DNA of 12,438 bases from Actinomycetota bacterium (lineage in GTDB: Bacteria > Actinomycetota > Actinomycetes > S36-B12), in assembly GCA_009700485.1 (NCBI GenBank), contig WLLZ01000046.1, positions 1 to 12,438 on the forward strand. Direction: 5' to 3'. Made by a program: the position numbers and the translations under genes. The notes below the pieces were generated by a model, which had not been told where the DNA came from, ran no database searches, and saw nothing but the letters and a program-made list of their open reading frames with translations. This document shows positions 1 through 6,199 of the stretch, piece by piece. Each line of letters begins with the position of its first letter. The first letter of the stretch is position 1.

Positions 1-402
1 AATAGTCATTGATGTCGACACCTCATCGAGGGCAATGCCATCGAATAGGATCCGCATGTCAACGATTGAATCGATTGCTACGCCAACTTTGCCGACCTCT
101 CCATGCGCCAATGGGTGATCTGAGTCGTAGCCCATTTGGGTTGGTAGATCGAAGGCAACAGATAAGCCAGTGGTACCGGCATTTAGCAACTGTCGGTAGC
201 GCTCATTCGATTCAATCGCGGTGCCAAACCCCGCGTACTGACGCATCGTCCAAGGCCGACCGGTGTACATCGACGCATAAACACCGCGGGTGAACGGGTA
301 CTCCCCCGGCACCCCGAGCTGCTCCGCTTCATCCCATTCAGCAAGTGTCTCCGGGCCATATACCGGGCTCAGGGGCAGACCCGACTCGGTTGACCCGTTC
401 AT
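1..402 (-). CDS. mutA: Methylmalonyl-CoA mutase large subunit, N-terminal part (runs off the left edge)
   Basis: Only the first 134 codons are present. Translating the minus strand from the ATG at 402 gives a protein with PGEYPFTRGVYASMYTGRPW (residues 32-51), then MRQYAGFGTA (53-62), GLSVAFDLPTQMGYDSDHP and VGKVGVAIDS. These are hallmarks of the B12-dependent acyl-CoA mutase TIM-barrel domain. Tyr56 in RQYAG aligns with the substrate-gating Tyr89 of Propionibacterium methylmalonyl-CoA mutase. Isobutyryl-CoA mutases carry Phe there and 2-hydroxyisobutyryl-CoA mutases Ile, so methylmalonyl-CoA/succinyl-CoA is the likely substrate pair. The EYPFTRG N-terminus resembles the split-type large subunit that pairs with a separate B12-binding subunit; that is inference, because the rest lies outside the window. 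The gene begins 10 bases after the sdhB stop, which suggests co-transcription with sdhCAB and delivery of succinyl-CoA to the TCA cycle. The family call is firm; the symbol is less so. Confidence 0.9.
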   Translation of the reverse strand, partial: MNGSTESGLPLSPVYGPETLAEWDEAEQLGVPGEYPFTRGVYASMYTGRPWTMRQYAGFGTAIESNERYRQLLNAGTTGLSVAFDLPTQMGYDSDHPLAHGEVGKVGVAIDSIVDMRILFDGIALDEVSTSMTI

Positions 403-412
403 TTACCCAAGC

Positions 413-1165
413 CTAGTCGCTACGGACCCGGATCTTGCGACCGAGCCAAGTGATTGGGTCGTACTTAACGTCGACGACCCGTTCCTTGAGCGGGATCAAA
501 GCGTTGTCGGTGATCTTGATGTGCTCCGGACAAACTTCGGTGCAGCACTTGGTGATATTGCAGTAACCCAGACCTAGGACTTCCTGGGCCTCATGCTTGC
601 GATCGGCCACATCGAGTGGATGCATTTCCAGTTCAGCTACGCGCATCAAAACACGTGGCCCCGCAAAACTGGTCATATTGTCTTCGTGATCGCGGATGGC
701 ATGGCAGGTGTTCTGGCACAGGAAGCATTCAATGCACTTACGGAACTCCTGGCTGCGCGAGACATCCTGTTGCTGCATTCGGTACTCGCCCGGCTTCAAC
801 CCCTCCGGTGGCGTAAACGCTGTGACTTCGCGCGCCTTTTCGTAGTTGAATGAGACGTCTGTTACCAAATCGCGAATAGTCGGGAAGGCGCGAAGGGGGG
901 TAACCGTAATGACCTCATCATCGGCAAAAGTATTCATGCGGGTCATGCACATTAAGCGCGGACGACCATTGACTTCAGCACTGCAAGAGCCGCACTTGCC
1001 GGCTTTGCAGTTCCAGCGCACCGCGAGGTCTGAGGCTTGGGTCGCCTGAATGCGTTGGATGACATCAAGGACGACTTCACCCTCATTGACATCTACGTTG
1101 TAGTCCTTCAGTGTCCCTTCACCGGCATCGCCCCGCCAGACGCGAAATTTGGCTTCATGCGCCAT
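413..1165 (-). CDS. sdhB: Succinate dehydrogenase iron-sulfur subunit
   Basis: The 250-residue protein carries electrons from the SdhA flavin through three iron-sulfur clusters to the membrane anchor. Cys53, Cys58, Cys61 and Cys73 form the N-terminal ferredoxin-type [2Fe-2S] site (CKAGKCGSC...C). Cys144, Cys147, Cys150 and distal Cys212 fit the [4Fe-4S] site. Cys154, Cys202 and Cys208 fit the [3Fe-4S] site; the 202/208/212 spacing equals that of E. coli SdhB 206/212/216. Cys207 is an extra neighbouring cysteine, and Cys154 is followed by His instead of the usual Pro. The length is normal for the Sdh1-type of Mycobacterium. The ATG lies two bases after the sdhA stop. Its ribosome-binding site AAAGGTGG (1173-1180) lies in the end of sdhA, seven bases before the ATG. 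It is the third gene of the sdhCAB string, with mutA following 10 bases on. Confidence 0.97.
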   Translation of the reverse strand: MAHEAKFRVWRGDAGEGTLKDYNVDVNEGEVVLDVIQRIQATQASDLAVRWNCKAGKCGSCSAEVNGRPRLMCMTRMNTFADDEVITVTPLRAFPTIRDLVTDVSFNYEKAREVTAFTPPEGLKPGEYRMQQQDVSRSQEFRKCIECFLCQNTCHAIRDHEDNMTSFAGPRVLMRVAELEMHPLDVADRKHEAQEVLGLGYCNITKCCTEVCPEHIKITDNALIPLKERVVDVKYDPITWLGRKIRVRSD

Positions 1166-1167
1166 CT

Positions 1168-3081
1168 CTATGCCACCTTTCCGGGAATTCGGCTGATTTC
1201 GACTTCGGTCATGTACTTACGAAGTTCGGACACATCAAATAGCGTGACCAGCTCATCGCGCATCCAAGGTAGATCCTGCCTAATAACTTCGACATCATTG
1301 CCGTCAAGGCGGCAAATCATAACTACTGATCGCCAGTTTGGATCCATTACCGGGAAGTCATCGCGGGTATGACCCCCACGTGACTCCTCACGAGCCAAAG
1401 CCGACTTTGCGATGCACTCTGATACCACCAGCATGTTCTGGAGATCAAGGGCCAAGTGCCAACCTGGGTTGTAGGCCCTACCACCTGGCACACTCAACTT
1501 GGTCGCCCGCACTTTGAGTGCATTTAGCCGCTCCAGAGCCGACTTCATTTCATCAGCGGTGCGAATGATGCCAACCAGATCGTTCATTAGTTGCTGCAGA
1601 TCTTGCTGGATCGTGTAGGGGTTTTCACCACCGTCGTGACCAAAGGGCGCTAATGCCGCAGCTGCGGCCGCATCAACATCGACTTGGTTCAATGCAGGCC
1701 GCCCACCTGCTGCGTCGAGATCAGCTAGGTACGCAACAGCGCCCAAACCAGCACGTCGGCCAAATACCAGCAGATCAGATAGCGAGTTACCGCCCAACCG
1801 GTTGGAACCATGTAACCCACCGGCGGCCTCGCCCGCCGAGAACAGGCCCTGAACTCCGACCGCCGCGGCGGTATCGGGCTCAACCTCAACGCCGCCCATC
1901 ACGTAATGACAAGTGGGACCGACCTCCATCGCCTCTAAGGTGATGTCAACATCAGCAAGTTCCTTGAATTGATGCCACATCGACGGCAGTTTGGCTTTGA
2001 TGGCCGCGGCCGGGAGCCGCTTTGAAACGTCAAGGAACACCCCACCGTGTGGCGACCCCCGACCGGCCTTCACCTCGGTGTTGATCGCCCGCGCAACTTC
2101 ATCGCGCGGCAACAATTCTGGTGGGCGCTTATTGTTATCGGGATCGGTATACCAGCGATCGGCTTCTTCCTCGGTCTTGGCATACTGCTTCTCGAATACC
2201 GGCGGGATGTAATCGAACATAAAGCGCCGGCCCTCGGAGTTGGTCAAGACTCCGCCATCCCCGCGCACCGACTCGGTAACCAAAATGCCCTTGACACTAA
2301 GTGGCCAGACCATGCCCGTTGGGTGGAACTGGACGAACTCCATATTGACAAGTGATCCACCGGCGCGCATGGCCAATGCGTGGCCGTCACCGGTGTACTC
2401 CCATGAGTTACTCGTGACTTTGAAGGACTTACCGATACCACCGGTTGCGATAACTACGGCGGCGGTCTCGAAAAGTACGAACTGACCTGACTCACGCCAG
2501 TAGCCGAAGGCACCGGCAACCCGGCGATTCTCACCTTCGCCAGTGATCAAAATGTCAGTGATTGTGCATTCGGCAAATACCTTGATACGTGACTCGTAAT
2601 CACCGCTGAGTTTTTTATCCTGCTGCTGCAATTGCACAACCTTTTGCTGCAGAGTACGAATGAGTTCAAGGCCGGTGCGGTCTCCCACGTGGGCTAAGCG
2701 CGGGTACTCGTGACCACCGAAGTTACGCTGGCTGATTTTGCCCTCGGGAGTGCGATCGAAAAGAGCGCCCCACTCCTCCAACTCCCAGACCCGATCCGGC
2801 GCCTCTTTGGCGTGCAGCTCAGCCATCCGGTAGTCGTTCAAGTACTTGCCTCCGCGCATCGTGTCGCGAAAGTGCACCTGCCAGTTGTCGTTGCTGTTTA
2901 CGTTGCCCATTGACGCAGCGATACCGCCCTCGGCCATTACGGTGTGCGCCTTGCCGAAAAGGGACTTACTGATTATTGCGGTGGTTTTGCCGAGTTCGCG
3001 CGACTCAATTGCCGCACGCAGCCCTGCACCACCTGCGCCGATCACAACGACGTCGTACTTTTGGTGCTCGATGTCTGCCAT
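1168..3081 (-). CDS. sdhA: Succinate dehydrogenase flavoprotein subunit
   Basis: This 637-residue catalytic subunit oxidises succinate to fumarate at a covalently bound FAD on the cytoplasmic face of the membrane. The dinucleotide-binding motif GAGGAGLRAA is at residues 15-24. His46 in AHTVMAEGGI matches the histidine that carries the covalent FAD (E. coli His45). Active-site landmarks are HPTG (253-256), RGDGG (273-277, where E. coli has RGEGG), PRDEVARAI (325-333), CHYVMGG (391-397) and HGSNRLGGNSL (424-434). A Gln-rich stretch around residues 145-160 looks like the insert of mycobacterial Sdh1 flavoproteins. The start is supported by GAAGGG at 3089-3094 with a seven-base spacer. The stop is two bases from the sdhB start, so translation of the pair is probably coupled. 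Fumarate reductases share this fold; the gene order and the anchor favour succinate dehydrogenase. Confidence 0.97.
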   Translation of the reverse strand: MADIEHQKYDVVVIGAGGAGLRAAIESRELGKTTAIISKSLFGKAHTVMAEGGIAASMGNVNSNDNWQVHFRDTMRGGKYLNDYRMAELHAKEAPDRVWELEEWGALFDRTPEGKISQRNFGGHEYPRLAHVGDRTGLELIRTLQQKVVQLQQQDKKLSGDYESRIKVFAECTITDILITGEGENRRVAGAFGYWRESGQFVLFETAAVVIATGGIGKSFKVTSNSWEYTGDGHALAMRAGGSLVNMEFVQFHPTGMVWPLSVKGILVTESVRGDGGVLTNSEGRRFMFDYIPPVFEKQYAKTEEEADRWYTDPDNNKRPPELLPRDEVARAINTEVKAGRGSPHGGVFLDVSKRLPAAAIKAKLPSMWHQFKELADVDITLEAMEVGPTCHYVMGGVEVEPDTAAAVGVQGLFSAGEAAGGLHGSNRLGGNSLSDLLVFGRRAGLGAVAYLADLDAAGGRPALNQVDVDAAAAAALAPFGHDGGENPYTIQQDLQQLMNDLVGIIRTADEMKSALERLNALKVRATKLSVPGGRAYNPGWHLALDLQNMLVVSECIAKSALAREESRGGHTRDDFPVMDPNWRSVVMICRLDGNDVEVIRQDLPWMRDELVTLFDVSELRKYMTEVEISRIPGKVA

Positions 3082-3099
3082 GGAGATACCCTTCGCGGC

Positions 3100-3912
3100 C
3101 TAGAAGAAGTAGAGGTTCGGAATTGCGCCTATTGCAACCTCGCGCACATACAGATCGGTGAGTGCCACCCCAACCAACGAGATCCAAGCAAAGCGCGGGT
3201 GGTGGGCATTGAGTTTAGAGACGTAGGTCCAGGCCTTGTAGCGCACCGGATGCTTGGAGAAGTTCTTCAAGCGTCCGCCCATGACGTGCCGGCAGGTGTG
3301 GCACGAAGCTGAGTACAACCACAGGAAAGTGGCGTTTGCGGCGAGGATCAAGGTGCCGACACTCATATGACCCCATTGACCCTCGCCATTGCGGAAGGCA
3401 ATCAAGACGTCGTAGGTCAAGATGACGTTAAAAACGAGGCCTGCAAAAAAGAAGTAGCGGTGGCTGTTCTGGAGAATCAGCGGGGCCCTGGTCTCTCCGG
3501 TGTACTTCTTATGCGGCTCACTTACCGCGCAAGCCGGCGGTGACAGCCAAAAAGCCCGATAGTAGGTCTTTCGGTAGTAATAGCAGGTCATCCGAAAACC
3601 CAGTGGGAAAATAAGGATCAATAAGGCCGGCGAGAGCACCCACCAGGAGCCGAAGGGGGTCCAGCTACTCGAACCTGAAACACATGAGGTCGCAAGGCAC
3701 GGGGAGTAAAAGGGTGAGATCAGCGGCTCGGAGAAGTAATAGGCGTTCTCAAATGCCCGCCAAGTTGAGTAGATGATGAAGGCCAAGAGCGCGGCCACCA
3801 CGATCGCGGGCTGAATCCACCAGCGGTCGGTGCGCAGGGTGCGAGCCTGGATATCGGCCCGATTCTCCCCGGAAACGCCACCATCTAGTGGCGCGGTCGT
3901 GACTCCGCTCAT
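3100..3912 (-). CDS. sdhC: Succinate dehydrogenase membrane anchor, Sdh1 (Rieske-type cluster) class
   Basis: A 270-residue integral membrane protein encoded directly upstream of sdhA (18-base gap). Five hydrophobic segments are visible at about 33-52, 90-110, 152-173, 183-203 and 242-260. The single long anchor, instead of separate SdhC and SdhD, matches the Sdh1 complex of Mycobacterium (about 273 residues). That complex was shown by cryo-EM to hold a membrane-embedded Rieske-type [2Fe-2S] cluster and to pass electrons to menaquinone. Candidate ligands here are the Cys/His-rich spots MTCYYYRKTY (Cys110), PPACAVSEPH (Cys128, His134), NSHRY (His151) and SASCHTCRHV (Cys204, His205, Cys207, His209). 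Exact ligand assignment is inference. The start is supported by a strong ribosome-binding site GAGAGGGG (3920-3927), seven bases before the ATG. The gene is first in the operon and is transcribed away from the dac gene. Confidence 0.88.
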   Translation of the reverse strand: MSGVTTAPLDGGVSGENRADIQARTLRTDRWWIQPAIVVAALLAFIIYSTWRAFENAYYFSEPLISPFYSPCLATSCVSGSSSWTPFGSWWVLSPALLILIFPLGFRMTCYYYRKTYYRAFWLSPPACAVSEPHKKYTGETRAPLILQNSHRYFFFAGLVFNVILTYDVLIAFRNGEGQWGHMSVGTLILAANATFLWLYSASCHTCRHVMGGRLKNFSKHPVRYKAWTYVSKLNAHHPRFAWISLVGVALTDLYVREVAIGAIPNLYFF

Positions 3913-4036
3913 TGCGGAACCCCTCTCAACTATGTGTGACCCAAAATCTACTGGTTTACCAAGGGTGGCGCAGCCTCCATGTGTGGGAGGTTCGTCACAG
4001 GCTTTTTGGCCGTTGGCAACGTACCCTTAAGTCACC
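3913..4036. promoter_or_regulatory. Divergent intergenic region between sdhC and dac
   Basis: This 124-base gap separates two divergent start codons and must hold the promoter of the sdhCAB-mutA string and that of the dac gene. On the minus side I see the strong sdhC ribosome-binding site (3920-3927) but no convincing -35/-10 pair. On the plus side there is no ribosome-binding site before the dac ATG. TACCCT (4022-4027) ends nine bases upstream of that ATG and fits the TANNNT -10 pattern, so a nearly leaderless dac transcript is possible but unproven. The heptamer ATGTGTG occurs twice (3932-3938 and 3979-3985). CCTCC/GGAGG (3974-3978 and 3986-3990) forms a short inverted repeat around the second copy. 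Confidence 0.6.
3984..3999. promoter_or_regulatory. CRP/GlxR-like operator candidate
   Basis: The sequence TGGGA-N6-TCACA differs at one position from the CRP/GlxR consensus TGTGA-N6-TCACA. It lies 72 bases upstream of the sdhC start and 38 bases upstream of the dac start. GlxR, the actinobacterial CRP homologue, is known to control sdhCAB in Corynebacterium glutamicum, which makes the position sensible. A one-mismatch 10-base dyad can also occur by chance, so this stays a candidate. Confidence 0.3.
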
Positions 4037-5284
4037 ATGCGACTTTATCCCAGACCGGCCCTGCGACAGGCAGCCGCGATTGCCCTGAGCTTTGGATTCG
4101 TGGCAACTTTGATCGCCGGGCCTGCGTTCGCCGACCCACCCGATAGCCAAGGCGCCATTGGTGGCGAGCAACTGTCGGCGCCCGGCCGTCAAGTGAATTT
4201 AGGTGCCGGCGCCCGGCCCCTCCCCGATATCTGGGCTGACTCATGGGTGCTGGCCGATGCAAATACCGGTGAAATTCTGGCTGCGAAAAAAGCCCACCTG
4301 CAACGTGCCCCCGCAAGCACCCTGAAGACTTTGACGGCCTTGACGGTCATACCGCAGTTATCAATGGACCAGCCCTACGTGGCAACCGACGGTGATGCGA
4401 ATACCTATGGCTCCCGAGTTGGCCTAAAGGCCGGCAAGACCTACACCGTCCGCGACCTGTTTTACGGCCTGTTTTTACCAAGCGGCAATGATGCAGCTTT
4501 GGCCTTGGCCCGCGCCGCCGGGTCGGTGGCCGGCACGGTAGCTCAAATGAATCAAACCGCTGCTCGATTGCAGGCGGCTGACACAGTGGCCAAGAACCCA
4601 AGTGGACTCGATGCCCCTGGTCAGGTTTCAAGTGCATACGACCTAGCCCTGTTCGCGCGCGCTAGTTTGGCCTACCCAGAAATTATCGAAATTGCAAGTA
4701 CGAAGAAGTACGAGTTCCCTTGGCGAGGTCAGCGCACCCGAACCATCTACAACGAAAACCGGTTGCTGCTGAGTGGCTACAAGGGGATGATCGGACTCAA
4801 GACCGGCTACACCACAAATGCCGGCCGCACCTTCATCGGTTTAGCACAGCGCGGGGATCGCACCTTGGTAGTTGCTCTCATGGGGATTCATGAGGCATCT
4901 GCAGATGCAGCACGCAAAGCGCTGACCTGGGGGTTTAAGAACGAAGAGTTCGTGACCCCGGTCGGCGTATTGGTTAATCCGCTCACCGATGCCGAATTTG
5001 CCGCCACCCGCGCTGCGACCGCGTTGGAGGTCAGCACTTCGAGCAATGCAGAGGTTTCGGTAGCCACCGGTCTTTCAGCCAATAGCGGCGACAAGCGATC
5101 AATCATTGCCGCCGGACCAACAACGGCGCCCTGGTGGCTGTGGGCACTCATCGCCCTGGCCGTTATCTCCGCTTTCGCGCTAATCCGGCAACGTCACAAA
5201 TCCAACGCGGTCGTAGACCGCGGTCAAAGTCTCGCGAGCGGTGGCGCGGGCCTTGTGCGCCCCGACTCCCATGAGTTGCAGTAG
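4037..5284 (+). CDS. D-alanyl-D-alanine carboxypeptidase (peptidase S11, low-molecular-mass PBP)
   Basis: The 415-residue protein trims the terminal D-alanine from peptidoglycan stem peptides outside the cell membrane. Residues 1-32 form a signal peptide: Arg at 2, 6 and 10, a hydrophobic core, then GPAFA before Asp33. The penicillin-binding catalytic motifs are in order: S94-T-L-K97 (nucleophile Ser94), S149-G-N151, and K255-T-G257. A linker rich in Ser, Thr and Ala (about 325-362) leads to one transmembrane helix at 366-384 and a basic cytoplasmic tail. This fits actinobacterial DacA/DacB enzymes, which are tethered by a C-terminal helix instead of the amphipathic helix of E. coli PBP5. No ribosome-binding site is visible before the ATG. 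The last 34 codons and the stop overlap the end of trpS on the other strand. It is the only plus-strand gene here, and its regulation is unknown. Confidence 0.93.
   Translation: MRLYPRPALRQAAAIALSFGFVATLIAGPAFADPPDSQGAIGGEQLSAPGRQVNLGAGARPLPDIWADSWVLADANTGEILAAKKAHLQRAPASTLKTLTALTVIPQLSMDQPYVATDGDANTYGSRVGLKAGKTYTVRDLFYGLFLPSGNDAALALARAAGSVAGTVAQMNQTAARLQAADTVAKNPSGLDAPGQVSSAYDLALFARASLAYPEIIEIASTKKYEFPWRGQRTRTIYNENRLLLSGYKGMIGLKTGYTTNAGRTFIGLAQRGDRTLVVALMGIHEASADAARKALTWGFKNEEFVTPVGVLVNPLTDAEFAATRAATALEVSTSSNAEVSVATGLSANSGDKRSIIAAGPTTAPWWLWALIALAVISAFALIRQRHKSNAVVDRGQSLASGGAGLVRPDSHELQ
5180..5284. other. Antisense overlap of the 3' ends of dac and trpS
   Basis: The two convergent genes share 105 bases in the same codon register. 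The trpS stop TAG lies opposite the CTA codon of dac Leu382. The dac stop TAG lies opposite the CTA codon of TrpS Leu306. The segment encodes the cytoplasmic tail of the carboxypeptidase on one strand and the last 34 residues of TrpS on the other. No hairpin followed by a T-run is visible just past either stop, so both transcripts probably run into each other. Confidence 0.85.
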
Positions 5285-6199
5285 CTGCGCTGGGTCGGAG
5301 TTCAAGGTTGCCACCCGTTCACGAATTGGTCTTGCAAACTCAACAACTATTTCGGCGGTGTCTTTCTTTAGGTCGCCGTAACCTTTACCTTCATATGTTG
5401 CCTCGAGTTCAGAAATGCTCATACCGCGAAGTGCCTGCTGAATTGTGAGTAGGTTCGAAACCCCCGGCTTATTCACCTGATCAAATCTGATCTCACGCTC
5501 TGAGTCGGTTACGGCGCTCTTGAACTTCTTGGTCAAAACTACATCGTCGTCTAGCAGTGAAGCGCAGCCTGCGGGGCTGGATTTACTCATCTTCGCGGTT
5601 GGGTCTTGTAGATCAACAATTTTGGCAGTCTCCTTGACGATCATGGCCTCAGGAACTGTCAGAGTCTCACCGAATGTCGCATTAAATCGCTGGGCAAGAT
5701 CCCGAGTTAATTCGAGGTGCTGACGTTGATCTTCACCGACAGGTACTGAATTTGCTTGGTAAATCAAAATATCCGCCGCCTGCAAAATCGGATAAGTGAA
5801 GAGCCCGACCGTGGATCTAGCGGAGCCCTCCTTTTGCGACTTATCCTTGAATTGCGTCATGCGGCTTGCCTCACCAAAACCGGTCTGGCATTCAAGGACC
5901 CAAGCCAGCTGGCTATGTTCGGGCACATGGCTTTGCACAAAAACCGTTGACTTCTGCGGGTCAAGGCCCACCGCCAGCAACTGGGCAAATGAGGTCAAGG
6001 TGCGCTGACGAAGTAGCGCTGGATCATGGTCGACGGTGATCGCATGCTGATCAACCACCACGTAGTAGCAATCGTGGGTTTCTTGCATACGCACCCACTC
6101 CCGCAGCGCACCTAGGTAGTTACCTAGGTGGAATGCATCAGCAGTGGGCTGAATACCTGAAAGCACGCGCTGATTGCGAGGAGTCGACATAGGCGTCAT
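5180..6199 (-). CDS. trpS: Tryptophanyl-tRNA synthetase
   Basis: This 339-residue class I aminoacyl-tRNA synthetase charges tRNA-Trp with tryptophan in the cytoplasm and is a homodimer in its family. The HIGH-type ATP site is HLGN (residues 24-27) in the N-terminal Rossmann fold. The tryptophan-recognition and dimer segment includes ADILIYQANSVPVGEDQRQH (142-161). The KMSKS loop is present intact at 203-207. The C-terminus (KARATARETLTAVYDRVGF) aligns with that of E. coli TrpS, so the length is normal and the overlap with dac is not read-through. The ATG at 6199 overlaps the stop of the upstream CorC-type gene in an ATGA junction. Met4 at 6190 is an alternative start, and neither has a strong ribosome-binding site. 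Bases 6109-6130, over the HLGN motif, form a striking dyad. No tryptophan-codon leader or T-box is seen upstream. Confidence 0.96.
   Translation of the reverse strand: MTPMSTPRNQRVLSGIQPTADAFHLGNYLGALREWVRMQETHDCYYVVVDQHAITVDHDPALLRQRTLTSFAQLLAVGLDPQKSTVFVQSHVPEHSQLAWVLECQTGFGEASRMTQFKDKSQKEGSARSTVGLFTYPILQAADILIYQANSVPVGEDQRQHLELTRDLAQRFNATFGETLTVPEAMIVKETAKIVDLQDPTAKMSKSSPAGCASLLDDDVVLTKKFKSAVTDSEREIRFDQVNKPGVSNLLTIQQALRGMSISELEATYEGKGYGDLKKDTAEIVVEFARPIRERVATLNSDPAQLLQLMGVGAHKARATARETLTAVYDRVGFVTLPD
6109..6130. repeat. Double palindrome with 10-base inverted repeat inside trpS
   Basis: CACCTAGGTA (6109-6118) and TACCTAGGTG (6121-6130) are exact reverse complements separated by GT. Each half also contains the 8-base palindrome ACCTAGGT, so the site is both a direct and an inverted repeat. 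It encodes HLGNYLG of the ATP-binding motif, using the codon pair CTA GGT twice. In the mRNA it could fold into an eight-base-pair stem with a six-base loop about 70 bases after the start codon. Confidence 0.8.

Noticed and set aside
1655..1672. GC-rich palindrome GCCGCAGCTGCGGC within sdhA.
   Set aside because: It encodes a run of alanines, and repeated GCN codons make such palindromes by chance.
1794..1805. Palindrome CCAACCGGTTGG within sdhA.
   Set aside because: It is short and lies over the conserved HGSNRLGG active-site motif, so protein sequence explains it; no regulatory context was seen.
5285..5330. Search for rho-independent terminators beyond the dac and trpS stops.
   Set aside because: No stem followed by a T-run was visible on either strand; the regions are coding sequence of the opposite gene.
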